From: Leptospirillum sp.
Lineage (GTDB): Bacteria; Nitrospirota; Leptospirillia; Leptospirillales; Leptospirillaceae
DNA: 40,803 nt
NCBI GenBank assembly: GCA_027315205.1
Contig: DAHUYM010000004.1
Location: 1 to 40,803, forward strand
Direction: 5' to 3'
Position numbers and translations under genes: made by a program. Positions 1 to 7,038 of this stretch are shown here, one piece after another. Positions within the stretch are counted from its first letter, which is position 1; the number at the start of each line of letters is the position of its first letter. Below the pieces are notes generated by a model. That model was not told the DNA's origin. It was given only the letters and a program-made list of their open reading frames with translations, and ran no database searches.

Positions 1-75
1 ATGATGCCGGCGTTCAACTACCTTCGGAAGAAGGATCTGGATGCCCTGGCCGACTACATGGCCAGCCTGAAATAG
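1..75 (+). CDS. C-terminal end of a c-type cytochrome (possibly CcoO-like), partial
   Basis: The first 24 codons visible are the end of a gene that begins before the window; the stop is TAG at 73-75. The tail starts with MMPAF and ends in a helix with LADYMASLK. A Met-Pro-Ala-[FY] followed by a helix ending in L..Y..SL is the usual C-terminus of class I cytochrome c domains, where the Met is the distal heme ligand. The neighbours (cytochrome c, CcoS-like protein, CcoG) suggest a cbb3-type oxidase cytochrome subunit such as CcoO or CcoP. The CxxCH motif is outside the window, so the exact subunit cannot be named. The first ATG in the window is an internal codon, not a start. Confidence 0.6.
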   Translation: MMPAFNYLRKKDLDALADYMASLK

Positions 76-109
76 TTTTTATAAGGATAATTGCAATCAT
101 AACGATGTG

Positions 110-129
110 TCCGAATTTTCCGGATTTTT
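110..129 (+). terminator. Weak stem-loop with T run
   Basis: TCCG at 110-113 can pair with CGGA at 121-124 and is followed by five T residues. The stem is short. A larger inverted repeat, CCGAATT at 111-117 with AATTCGG at 138-144, overlaps it and could form instead. It may reduce read-through from the upstream cytochrome gene into the gene at 174, but this is a weak call. Confidence 0.25.
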
Positions 130-173
130 AAGAAGCGAATTCGGTTTCAAGACAACCGACAAGGAGTCTTTCA

Positions 174-506
174 ATGGCTGACATTGATGAAATGTTGACC
201 GAGCGGTTCGATGGCATTCTGGAAGGAACCAACAACATCCCGGCGGCATTGATCCTGATCTTGACAATGACGGTCGTGACGGCCGAATTGTTGACCTTTC
301 CTCTTTTCGGTGCTCGGCCCCAGTATCCGGGTCATCCTCACCACTGGCTGATTCAAGGTATTCCCGTGCTTAAGGCGCATCTGAGCAAAACTCTCGGACG
401 TCCCTGGTGGGATCAAGGTTATGTGGTCAATTCTACCTATGTGACGTGTTTTTATATCTGGATGGGATTGCTTATGAAGCGGACTGAGGTGGCCAAAGAT
501 TTTTAA
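174..506 (+). CDS. Small membrane protein of the respiratory block, function unknown
   Basis: This encodes 110 residues. The ATG is preceded by AAGGAGT at 161-167, a good ribosome binding site. One clear membrane segment lies at about residues 22-44, and a second aromatic-rich hydrophobic stretch at about 84-101 may also cross the membrane. Between them is a polar segment rich in His, Pro and Trp. I do not recognise a family. Its place 98 nt after a cytochrome c tail and before other small membrane proteins, a cytochrome c and CcoS/CcoG suggests an accessory or supernumerary subunit of a terminal oxidase; that role is inference from context only. Confidence 0.65.
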   Translation: MADIDEMLTERFDGILEGTNNIPAALILILTMTVVTAELLTFPLFGARPQYPGHPHHWLIQGIPVLKAHLSKTLGRPWWDQGYVVNSTYVTCFYIWMGLLMKRTEVAKDF

Positions 507-557
507 TTTCCGTTATTCATATTTGGTTCGGCGTGTCATGCCGAGGAGGTGGGCAAA

Positions 558-662
558 TTGTGGAATGTAAATAGCCCTTATGTTTTCTGGGTCATAACGA
601 TGATCATGCTCTTTGCGGGTTTGGTCTATTCGTTCTTTATCGACGAAAGGCGACCGGACTAA
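558..662 (+). CDS. 34-residue single-span membrane protein (oxidase small-subunit-like)
   Basis: A very short open frame starts at TTG 558, seven bases after a strong site GAGGAGGT (543-550), and ends at TAA 660-662. The product begins MWNVNSPYVFW, has one hydrophobic span at about residues 8-27, and ends with the charged tail FIDERRPD. A GTG at 549 is in the same frame but lies inside the ribosome binding site, so TTG is the better start. The size and layout (Trp near the N-terminus, one span, short charged tail) resemble tiny oxidase subunits such as CcoQ or CydX, but I see no diagnostic motif. It lies 51 nt after the 110-residue gene and is probably co-transcribed. Confidence 0.55.
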   Translation: MWNVNSPYVFWVITMIMLFAGLVYSFFIDERRPD

Positions 663-731
663 GTTCGGGCAAGTGCTTACAGTTTTTGCGCTTTTAAGCT
701 TGCTGTCGCTGTCTATAGAGAAAAGGTTTTG

Positions 732-764
732 AAAAAGGCGGTCTGTTGTCGGGCCGCCTTTTTT
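732..764 (+). terminator. Rho-independent terminator
   Basis: AAAAAGGCGG at 732-741 pairs with CCGCCTTTTT at 754-763 around a 12-base loop, and the T run extends to 764. It lies 70 bp after the 34-residue gene and just before the promoter at 766-794, so it separates the upstream oxidase genes from the operon that begins at 811. The A-run and T-run symmetry means it could work in both directions. Confidence 0.75.
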
Positions 765-765
765 A

Positions 766-794
766 TTGACCCCTTGTCGGGTCAGATCTATACT
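766..794 (+). promoter_or_regulatory. Sigma70-type promoter with an 18-bp palindrome over the -35 element
   Basis: TTGACC (766-771) and TATACT (789-794) are separated by exactly 17 bases, matching the vegetative sigma factor consensus at 5 of 6 and 5 of 6 positions. A perfect inverted repeat, TGACCC-N6-GGGTCA at 767-784, covers most of the -35 box and the spacer. A protein bound there would block RNA polymerase, so a repressor operator is a reasonable reading. The predicted transcription start near 801 would leave a leader of about 10 nt before the ATG at 811. Confidence 0.6.
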
Positions 795-810
795 CGTCTA
801 GAGGCCTTTT

Positions 811-1017
811 ATGCACATCAAAATGTCCGTTTCCATCGTCATTTTTACCTTCCTTCTTGCTGCCATCTTTGTCTTCATGATCATGTCCCGCTATATCGTC
901 GGACCGTTTTCCAAATTGAAAAGAGGGGAACAGGTTGTCGTTGTCCTCAGTTTTATCGGCGTCCTGGTCGTGCTGTCTTTTGCTGTCGTCCAACTGGTTT
1001 TGAAAATACTGGTGTGA
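811..1017 (+). CDS. Small two-span membrane protein, function unknown
   Basis: The 68-residue product has two hydrophobic segments, at about residues 6-26 and 41-67, joined by a short basic loop (KLKRGEQ). The start ATG at 811 is preceded by AGAGG at 800-804. It is the first gene after the promoter at 766-794 and lies 13 nt before the cytochrome c gene. I recognise no family. Small two-span proteins are common as accessory parts of cbb3 oxidase clusters, which fits the context but does not prove the role. Confidence 0.6.
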   Translation: MHIKMSVSIVIFTFLLAAIFVFMIMSRYIVGPFSKLKRGEQVVVVLSFIGVLVVLSFAVVQLVLKILV

Positions 1018-1030
1018 TCGGGACTCAACG

Positions 1031-1462
1031 ATGAAAACGGGTGAAAAGGTCGTTTTTCTTCTTGCAGGATTGATGATCTTTGTCGTGATGATTCTCTACG
1101 CGCTGGGACAGTTTCATGTCATAAATTTCTGGTCGACGGGGGATGTCTACGTTTTCAATAAGCAGACAGAAGCGGGATATCATGTATACAGAGAAAACGG
1201 TTGCCGAAACTGTCATGTCCTGTATGGTGTGGGCGATTTTGCCGGACCGGACATGGATGGGGAAGGAACGCGCCGGACCCGCGAATGGCTGGAAGCTTAT
1301 GTGAAAGATCCTCGATCGCTTGTCGCGAATACACGGCACGACGGGAAATTTGCGACAAATTTTTCGGATATTTCGGCAGAGGACAAAAAGAAGCTCGTGG
1401 ATCTCATGATGAGCCTTAAATCCCTGCCTGGATCTCCGAATTATCCGAAACCGCCTCAGTAA
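1031..1462 (+). CDS. Membrane-anchored monoheme cytochrome c
   Basis: The 143-residue protein has an N-terminal anchor at about residues 7-27 and a periplasmic cytochrome c domain. The heme site is CRNCH at residues 58-62. A G-D-F-A-G-P-D segment follows, and Met residues near the C-terminus (LMMSLKSL) can supply the distal ligand. The architecture matches CcoO-type subunits and related one-heme cytochromes, but it is shorter than a standard CcoO of about 200 residues. It sits directly before a CcoS-like gene. An electron-donor role for a heme-copper oxidase or NO-reductase-like partner is inferred from the neighbourhood. Confidence 0.85.
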   Translation: MKTGEKVVFLLAGLMIFVVMILYALGQFHVINFWSTGDVYVFNKQTEAGYHVYRENGCRNCHVLYGVGDFAGPDMDGEGTRRTREWLEAYVKDPRSLVANTRHDGKFATNFSDISAEDKKKLVDLMMSLKSLPGSPNYPKPPQ

Positions 1463-1484
1463 ACGAACCTGAAAGGGGTGTTCC

Positions 1485-1691
1485 ATGAAGTTACCGGAAG
1501 GAATTGTCGCCTATTTGTGGACGGCGACCGGACTGGTCTCGCTTGTCGTCATCGTGATCGGGATTTATTGGGCCTACAAGAACGGCCAGTTTGACGAGAA
1601 CATCAAATATATCGTTTTCATGGAAGACGACGATGAACGCAAGGACAAAATCGAGCAGATGAAAGCGGAGGAACTGAAGGACCGGAAATAA
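1485..1691 (+). CDS. ccoS: CcoS/FixS-like cbb3 oxidase maturation protein
   Basis: The 68-residue product has one membrane span at about residues 9-30 and then the segment WAYKNGQFDEN followed by an acidic cluster (MEDDDE). The GQ[FY]D motif just after the span and the Asp-rich stretch are the hallmarks of CcoS/FixS, which is needed for cofactor assembly of cbb3 oxidases. It is slightly longer than usual, with a charged Lys/Glu tail of about 20 residues. A GAAAGGGG stretch lies just before the ATG at 1485. CcoG further downstream supports the assignment. Confidence 0.7.
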   Translation: MKLPEGIVAYLWTATGLVSLVVIVIGIYWAYKNGQFDENIKYIVFMEDDDERKDKIEQMKAEELKDRK

Positions 1692-1700
1692 GCCTGGCGA

Positions 1701-2180
1701 ATGGAGAGCAGATTGGGAATGCGACCGCTTATTCGGATACCGGTTTCCCTGGTCCTCGGAGTCGCCTTGTTCTGGGGAGTCGACAAGGCGTTTCACCTGA
1801 CCGAGGGGGCTTTCCATCATTTGTTTGGAGGAGGGATCCTTTGGACGTACCTTCTCGTTCCGGCCCTGGTCGCCATAATCGTGGGATTCCTGATCGGAAA
1901 GTGGGGGAAGTTCTGGGGTGCGGTTCCCCCCATGATCTATATCCTATATGCTTATCTTATGGCCTCCCAACATGCCGATTTCGGAACGATCGGAATGCCG
2001 ATGGCCCCGTTCATGATGATCTTTTTCATTACTGTCCCGGAAGTCGCGTTCGCCGGCGGGTGGGTCGGGGAGGTCCTCAGGAAAAAGCACGACGTCCGGA
2101 AAAAAAGGAAGAACGCCCGCCTTCGAGAGGCCAGTATTGGCAAAGGGTTGCCGGACTCTGAAAGGGGAATCAAGAGATGA
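1701..2180 (+). CDS. Membrane protein of unknown function
   Basis: The product has 159 residues with about four membrane segments between residues 8 and 127 and a strongly basic C-terminal tail (residues 128-159, rich in Lys and Arg) that is probably cytoplasmic. The start at 1701 is the first in-frame ATG; the ATG at 1719 (MRPLIRIP) has GGAGAG about 10 bases upstream and is an alternative. The stop overlaps the start of the next gene by 4 nt, so it is very likely co-translated with the NorB/CcoN-like protein. I recognise no family. Confidence 0.6.
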   Translation: MESRLGMRPLIRIPVSLVLGVALFWGVDKAFHLTEGAFHHLFGGGILWTYLLVPALVAIIVGFLIGKWGKFWGAVPPMIYILYAYLMASQHADFGTIGMPMAPFMMIFFITVPEVAFAGGWVGEVLRKKHDVRKKRKNARLREASIGKGLPDSERGIKR

Positions 2181-2734
2181 CGATGAAAGCGAGCGATCAG
2201 CTCGGCGCCAAATTCATTCTGTTCGGGGTCTTCTGTCTGTTTGTGGGCACCCTTCAAGGTTTTTTGCAATCCACTCCCCGCTTGCGCCATTGGATCCACT
2301 CGACGGGACAGGCCGGTCACCTCGTGGATCCCTTGGCCCATGCGCACATCAATCTCATCGGGGGAGTTGTCTCGGTCGTGATGGCGGTCGTTTACTATCT
2401 CCTGCCCCGTTTGCTCGGAAGGAACATAGCGAGCCTATGGCTGGGATACGCCAATCTTTACCTGATGATCGCCGGGGTTTCCGGATTCTACCTTGTTCTC
2501 CTGACGTTCGGGATCCTCGAAGGAAACAGGATGCTGGACGGAGGGATCGTCTATCCACTCGCAAGAGCCCATTACCAGCCATTTCATAAAATTGGATTCG
2601 TTTTCTCGGCTCTTTTGATGGGTCTGGGACATTGGGTCTTTGTCGCGAATGTTTTCATGACATATTTCCGCAGAGAGCCCGTTGTCGTGACTTCCCAGGT
2701 CACGTCCCTTAAGGAGGGATCCAAGGTCCCATGA
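2177..2734 (+). CDS. Short heme-copper-oxidase-like membrane protein (NorB/CcoN fragment type), copy 1
   Basis: The 185-residue protein has about four or five membrane spans. Its core, HAHINLIGG at residues 55-63 followed by VYYLLPRLLG at 72-81, resembles the helix of NO-reductase NorB and cbb3 CcoN that carries a low-spin heme b ligand. Other His residues lie at 132, 137 and 152. It is less than half the length of a catalytic subunit I, and the downstream CuB and heme b3 ligand helices are absent. Heme binding is plausible, but catalysis by this chain alone is not. It overlaps both neighbours by 4 nt. A similar protein is encoded at 3926-4492. Confidence 0.7.
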   Translation: MTMKASDQLGAKFILFGVFCLFVGTLQGFLQSTPRLRHWIHSTGQAGHLVDPLAHAHINLIGGVVSVVMAVVYYLLPRLLGRNIASLWLGYANLYLMIAGVSGFYLVLLTFGILEGNRMLDGGIVYPLARAHYQPFHKIGFVFSALLMGLGHWVFVANVFMTYFRREPVVVTSQVTSLKEGSKVP

Positions 2735-3876
2735 ACGGAACGCCACATATCGAGACCCCCGGACCGGATCCGGAGAAAATCGTCCCTGCGGACGTATCTT
2801 CCCCGCAGACCCAAAAGCAAATGTCGCCTGCCTCTTTCGCGAGCGACGACGATCTCACTTTGGAGGAAATGACTCCATGGGCGCTTCCATGGAAAGCCAT
2901 TTCCATCACCCTTGTCGTCCTGATTCTCATTGCCGGGGCCATCCAGATCGTGGGATTGGCTTCGAACCGTATCGGAAGGTTGTCGGAAGCCAGTATCCGG
3001 ACTCATGGCAAGGAGCCGGGAAACTTTCGTCCGATGGGCGGAGTCGTGCCCCATTTGTCCTCGTCGCTCCCTGTGGTCAAGAGCGCCAATGGGGGGATCG
3101 CAGGCAGCCTGGTCGCGACTTCGCAGATCAAGGTCAATGCAACGGGTCTTGCCGTTCCCGAAGGTTTTGTTTTTGTCCCGGCCGGTCCTTTCGTCATGGG
3201 CAGCGACGATCCTTTTGCGAACTTCGATGAAAAGCCTGTGCATAAGGTCTACCTTCCGGGATTTTTCGTGAAAAAGACCCTCGTGACGAACGTGGAATAC
3301 AAGAAGTTCATCGACCAAACCCAGTACATTGCCCCGCCGGGTTGGCATAATCGCATGTATCCGGTCGGCAAGGGCGATCACCCGGTCACGTTCGTCAGCT
3401 ATTTCAATGCCCGCGATTACGCGCACTGGGAGGGAAGCCGCCTCTGTTCCGAAGAGGAGTGGGAGAAGTCGGCGAGGGGAAAGGATGCGCGCTTGTGGCC
3501 ATGGGGGAACGTGTGGGATCCCAGGCGGGCCAACGCCAACTATACCGTCGGGGATACGACACCTGTCATGCGATATGCGGCGGGGGTCAGCCCTTACGGC
3601 CTATACGACATGGCCGGGAACGTTTTCGAATGGACCCGTTCGGATTATTCGCCCTATCCTGGCAATGTTTCGAACAAAGCGCGCTTCCTGGCCTACAAGG
3701 TGGATGCCACGGGGGCCTTGCAACAGGTGAAGGGAAGGGTCTACAAGATTCTGCGCGGGGGGTCATGGAAAAGCGATCAGTACAGCGCGAGGGCGACCGC
3801 CAGAAATCCGACATGGCCGGACTACGCGTCGAATTTTTTTGGTTTTCGCACGTGCCGCGATGTAAAATCAAACTGA
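2731..3876 (+). CDS. Membrane-anchored FGE/SUMF1-like protein (NirV-like) without catalytic cysteines
   Basis: The product has 381 residues: a polar N-terminus, one membrane span at about 55-78, a linker, and a formylglycine-generating-enzyme-sulfatase domain from about 147 to 378. The domain shows the opening VPAGPFVMGS, the VSYFNARDYAHW region, LYDMAGNVFEW, and the closing RGGSW and NFFGFR motifs. True FGE enzymes carry two Cys between RGGSW and GFR; here that stretch has none, so sulfatase activation is unlikely. Members of this fold without the Cys pair occur beside denitrification genes (NirV) and elsewhere. Position between two NorB/CcoN-like genes suggests a role in that module. AAGGAGGG at 2711-2718 precedes the start. 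Confidence 0.8.
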   Translation: MNGTPHIETPGPDPEKIVPADVSSPQTQKQMSPASFASDDDLTLEEMTPWALPWKAISITLVVLILIAGAIQIVGLASNRIGRLSEASIRTHGKEPGNFRPMGGVVPHLSSSLPVVKSANGGIAGSLVATSQIKVNATGLAVPEGFVFVPAGPFVMGSDDPFANFDEKPVHKVYLPGFFVKKTLVTNVEYKKFIDQTQYIAPPGWHNRMYPVGKGDHPVTFVSYFNARDYAHWEGSRLCSEEEWEKSARGKDARLWPWGNVWDPRRANANYTVGDTTPVMRYAAGVSPYGLYDMAGNVFEWTRSDYSPYPGNVSNKARFLAYKVDATGALQQVKGRVYKILRGGSWKSDQYSARATARNPTWPDYASNFFGFRTCRDVKSN

Positions 3877-3925
3877 TCCGGATATCGAACCGCGAATGGC
3901 CAGAGGGTCGGGGGAGAGTGTGACG

Positions 3926-4492
3926 ATGGATCGGGAAATGGCGATCAAAGACTACACGATGAAGTTCTATTATGCATGCCTTTTGTACGCCATCGTGGGC
4001 TTTTCCTGGGGTGCGATCATGGGCGGAGTCGAGCAGTTCCGCAATTTTGTCCGGGCCGGCGCGGGAGGCCCTGCGGACCTGATCGTTCTCGGACATACGC
4101 ATATCAACCTGCTGGGTTGGGTCGAGATGGCGATCTTTGGGACGGTATACTATGTCGTCCCCAGGCTCTACCAGGCTCCCCTGTACAGCTACCGGCTCAT
4201 GAAAGTCCATTTCTGGACACACAATATCGGCCTGATTGGCATGGTCCTGTGCTTCAGTATCGCCGGCTACAAGGGAGGAATGATCCTCCTCCACGGTGAT
4301 GCGGCCGACATCAAGCCCGTCGTGACGCCCTACATGGAATGGGTCGGGCTTTTCGGCCTGATGGTCCTGTTTGCGAACATCGTTTTCGCGTACAACATTT
4401 ATAGCACAGTGCAGGTTGCGAAGGGGAAGAAGCAGGTCCCCGCGTACGAGAGGGAAAAGGAAAATGTTCCGGTTTTCGAAACAGCGCCCTGA
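3926..4492 (+). CDS. Short heme-copper-oxidase-like membrane protein (NorB/CcoN fragment type), copy 2
   Basis: The 188-residue protein has about five membrane spans. Residues 57-65 read HTHINLLGW, followed by VYYVVPRLY at 74-82, the same pattern as in the protein at 2177-2734. Further His residues are at 95, 99 and 123. ATG 3926 was chosen because GGGGAGAG lies at 3911-3918 with ideal spacing; an in-frame ATG at 3896 has no such site. Sequence between the two copies is clearly diverged outside the motif, so they are paralogues rather than a recent duplication. Function as a heme-b membrane subunit is inferred. Confidence 0.7.
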   Translation: MDREMAIKDYTMKFYYACLLYAIVGFSWGAIMGGVEQFRNFVRAGAGGPADLIVLGHTHINLLGWVEMAIFGTVYYVVPRLYQAPLYSYRLMKVHFWTHNIGLIGMVLCFSIAGYKGGMILLHGDAADIKPVVTPYMEWVGLFGLMVLFANIVFAYNIYSTVQVAKGKKQVPAYEREKENVPVFETAP

Positions 4493-4766
4493 AGGATGCC
4501 TTTCCGGGAGGATACTCCTGTCCTTCCGGAAAACCGTCCTTTTCCCCTTGGGCGTCCTGCCCTTTGTCGTGCTCGCTGTACCGGCGACGGTGCAAGCGTA
4601 CATGCCTCGTTATGTCCACGTGACCCTGGGGGTTCCCTGGGTGGCGTACCTGGTTTTCCTTCTGGGAGTCCTGTCCCCCGTCTTCCTTTATCTGGGCATA
4701 GCCTGGTACTGGAGGCACGAGCTCGAAGGGACCCCCGGCAGAAAAGACGACGGGGACGAGGAATGA
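4464..4766 (+). CDS. Small membrane protein, function unknown
   Basis: The chosen start, ATG 4464, gives 100 residues and overlaps the previous gene by 29 nt; AGGGAAAAGG lies just upstream. Two hydrophobic segments are seen at about residues 25-43 and 58-80, with a short loop (YMPRYVH) between them, and the C-terminus is acidic (KDDGDEE). The first segment could be read as a signal sequence ending in VQA. An upstream in-frame ATG at 4371 would add 31 Arg/Ser-rich residues lying entirely inside the preceding gene and is unlikely. I recognise no family; context suggests a small subunit or assembly factor. Confidence 0.55.
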   Translation: MFRFSKQRPEGCLSGRILLSFRKTVLFPLGVLPFVVLAVPATVQAYMPRYVHVTLGVPWVAYLVFLLGVLSPVFLYLGIAWYWRHELEGTPGRKDDGDEE

Positions 4767-4838
4767 CACGCCTGGAGTCGGTCCAGTTGTCCAAGAGACG
4801 GGCGTTTTACACCGGACGTTGTCCTGGAGATTTTTGAT

Positions 4839-6185
4839 ATGTCTGCGACTGTCAAGAGCCCGACCCTGATACCGATGCCCGAGATCCGGAAAAGGTCCGG
4901 AATCCGGAAATACCTGCGCGTCACGAACGTCCGGTACGCGGTCCAGGGATTTTTTCTGGTGTTTTTTGCGGTCCTTCCTTTTACGGGGCTTTTCCGGATC
5001 GACCTCTCCAACGGCCGCTTCGTGGTCGACGGCTATCAGGTCTGGTGGAGCGACTTCTTCCTGATCCTCCCTTTCTGGCTTTTTCTGATTTCTGGAGCGG
5101 CCGCCGTATACTCGGTCCTCGGAATGGTCTTCTGCGGTTGGTTGTGTATCCAGAACAGCCTTTCCGAGTTCGTGGACTTCATCATCCGGAAGGTGTTCGG
5201 TCCGAAAAAACGCTATATCGGCCTGGACACGCTGACGAATCACCCAGACAAGCTCCCATTGGACCTCGGTGTCGGGAAGTGGGCTCTCTTCATCGGATCG
5301 GTCTCGCTCTTGTCCCTGGTGTTCGGTATCGTGTTCGCGGGATATTTTGTCGCTCCGTCGGAACTCCTGTCGGATATTCGTACTGGAAAGGACATGGCCC
5401 AGGTGTTCTGGGTTATCGGCGTGATCGGTTCGATCATGCTCCTGAACCTGTTTCTGATCCGCCATTACTGGTGCAACTGGGTCTGCCCCTATCCGCTCTG
5501 GCAGCATTTCTTCAAATCGGAAGGGACAATGAAGGTGGCTTTCGACGATGCGCGCCGGGATGAATGTACGGCCTGCAACCTATGCGTCAAGTCCTGCATC
5601 GTGGACATCGATCCCCGCGACACGAAAAATTTTACCCGTTGCATCAACTGCGGAGAATGCGTCGTGGTTTGCGAGGATTATTCGGGTAAGAGAGGTGTTC
5701 CGTCCCTGCTGACGTTCCATTTTAATGGCGTGACGGTTGACCAGAACGGTAAACGCCGCCTGAACCGCCTGTCGCCGGTTTTCTCGCGTTTTTTCATGAC
5801 GGGTGCGTTCAGCCTGATTCCCTTGTCCCTTTTCATCTACGGGATCGTTTCCTACACGCCTTTTCACTTTAACCTGAGCCAGGTACCCGGGAACCTGAAT
5901 GCGTATTCGGTCCGGATTTCCAACAAAAAGCCGGTTTCCGCCACATTTCGGGTTCAGGAGTCGGGCCTTCCCTCATCGGCCGTTGACTGGTCGGACCGAA
6001 CGGTATCCGTTCCGCCGGGCGGGCAGGCGATCATTCCGTTGATCCTGAAGGGAGAACCTTCGCGGATCGGACCGGGTCTCCATTCGTTTTCCGTCCGGGT
6101 CGAAGCGCTTGGCGGGAAGCACCAGGTACTGACACAGGGGGCGACATACTTCATCCCGGCCGCATCCCCCGATCCGGGGTCGTGA
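4839..6185 (+). CDS. ccoG: Cytochrome c oxidase accessory protein CcoG (FixG)
   Basis: The 448-residue protein matches full-length CcoG. It has membrane helices in the first 210 residues, CGWLC at 99-103 and WCNWVCPY at 211-218. Two [4Fe-4S] binding motifs follow, with Cys at 243/246/249/253 and 268/271/274/278. Another helix lies near 308-325, and a C-terminal immunoglobulin-like FixG domain spans about 335-448. CcoG is known to act in copper reduction and delivery for cbb3 oxidase assembly. GGAGA lies 8 nt before the ATG. It is separated by 72 nt from the preceding gene and probably belongs to the same transcription unit. Confidence 0.93.
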   Translation: MSATVKSPTLIPMPEIRKRSGIRKYLRVTNVRYAVQGFFLVFFAVLPFTGLFRIDLSNGRFVVDGYQVWWSDFFLILPFWLFLISGAAAVYSVLGMVFCGWLCIQNSLSEFVDFIIRKVFGPKKRYIGLDTLTNHPDKLPLDLGVGKWALFIGSVSLLSLVFGIVFAGYFVAPSELLSDIRTGKDMAQVFWVIGVIGSIMLLNLFLIRHYWCNWVCPYPLWQHFFKSEGTMKVAFDDARRDECTACNLCVKSCIVDIDPRDTKNFTRCINCGECVVVCEDYSGKRGVPSLLTFHFNGVTVDQNGKRRLNRLSPVFSRFFMTGAFSLIPLSLFIYGIVSYTPFHFNLSQVPGNLNAYSVRISNKKPVSATFRVQESGLPSSAVDWSDRTVSVPPGGQAIIPLILKGEPSRIGPGLHSFSVRVEALGGKHQVLTQGATYFIPAASPDPGS

Positions 6186-6247
6186 ACGGACATCCGACAA
6201 ACAGTCGCCGTATTGAAAAGACGAAAGGGGTATGATAGTTTCCCGTC

Positions 6248-6712
6248 ATGGCAGAGCGATTTGAATTCAAGCCGGATAGGAAAGGCGCAGCGTGGAGTGG
6301 TCTTTTCCACGGTGCCGCCCTTTTCATGTCGGCCGTCCTGAGTCTTGAGTACTATCTTAAGGATCATTCTTCCTTTCTTTTCTATCTTTTTTTCTTTTCG
6401 TTCTGGCTGGCGCTTTTTTCGGGTGTCACGTCCGTTTTCAACCATTGTCTCCTGTTGTTCCCGAAATCCTTGAAGGCGGTCAAGATCGGAGACCGGTCCA
6501 TTGTCCTGGAATACAAGAACGGAGATGCGGATGAGATCGTTCGAAAGCTCCAGTTCCAGGGAGGGAGGACGATCCTTGGCATCTGGGGCGAGACGATAGA
6601 CAAAAGGCGGATACAGGCGACGATTCGGAGAAACTCCCTGTCAAAGGACGAATTCAACCAGATCCTCAAAGAATTCGGCCGGATCCGCGATATGGAAAAG
6701 GCGAAATCCTGA
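6248..6712 (+). CDS. Two-span membrane protein with a cytoplasmic domain, function unknown
   Basis: The product has 154 residues. Two hydrophobic segments lie at about 17-36 and 43-75, the second rich in Phe and Leu, and a soluble part of about 80 residues follows. That part has alternating beta-like stretches (VKIGDRSIVLEY, TILGIWGE) and a charged helix at the end. The layout is like small two-span proteins with a PH-like domain, but I cannot assign a family. No clear ribosome binding site precedes ATG 6248; a TATGAT sequence at 6231-6236 would put a transcript start very close to the ATG. Confidence 0.6.
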   Translation: MAERFEFKPDRKGAAWSGLFHGAALFMSAVLSLEYYLKDHSSFLFYLFFFSFWLALFSGVTSVFNHCLLLFPKSLKAVKIGDRSIVLEYKNGDADEIVRKLQFQGGRTILGIWGETIDKRRIQATIRRNSLSKDEFNQILKEFGRIRDMEKAKS

Positions 6713-6719
6713 GCCTGTC

Positions 6720-7019
6720 ATGGCCGTGAATGACCCGAAGCATTCCTTGCTCACCCTCGCAAAAAGGCACCCACTTCTGACGGCGATTTTTGCTTTCTGG
6801 GGTTTCGGTTATACTTTCATGGTGCCCAATCTCCTGGGGGGGCATTTCCTGTACTCCTTCTTTCGGATTGTCGGCAAATCCCCCGGAGACGCGTTTCTCG
6901 GATTTTCCATCCTGTTTGCTATGGTGGCACTCTTTGCCGGGGGTGTCCCGTTCATGATCTGGTATCTGGTGTGTCGGGCTCTCGAAAGCGGAGAATCTCC
7001 GTCGGCCCCCACCCACTGA
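6720..7019 (+). CDS. Small two-span membrane protein, function unknown
   Basis: The 99-residue product has hydrophobic segments at about residues 18-45 and 57-87, with a polar tail. It begins 7 nt after the stop of the preceding membrane protein and ends 19 nt before the DUF420-like gene, so the three form a likely operon. There is no strong ribosome binding site, which suggests translational coupling. I recognise no family. Confidence 0.55.
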   Translation: MAVNDPKHSLLTLAKRHPLLTAIFAFWGFGYTFMVPNLLGGHFLYSFFRIVGKSPGDAFLGFSILFAMVALFAGGVPFMIWYLVCRALESGESPSAPTH

Positions 7020-7038
7020 AAGGACGCGTGTCTTAGAG

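Noticed and set aside
549-551. GTG as start of the 34-residue gene
   Set aside because: This GTG is part of the ribosome binding site GAGGAGGT itself, so initiation there is unlikely; TTG 558 has correct spacing.
4311-5507. 398-residue open frame opposite ccoG and its upstream neighbour
   Set aside because: It is antisense to ccoG, whose Fe-S motifs and length are clear; its composition is typical of a shadow frame.
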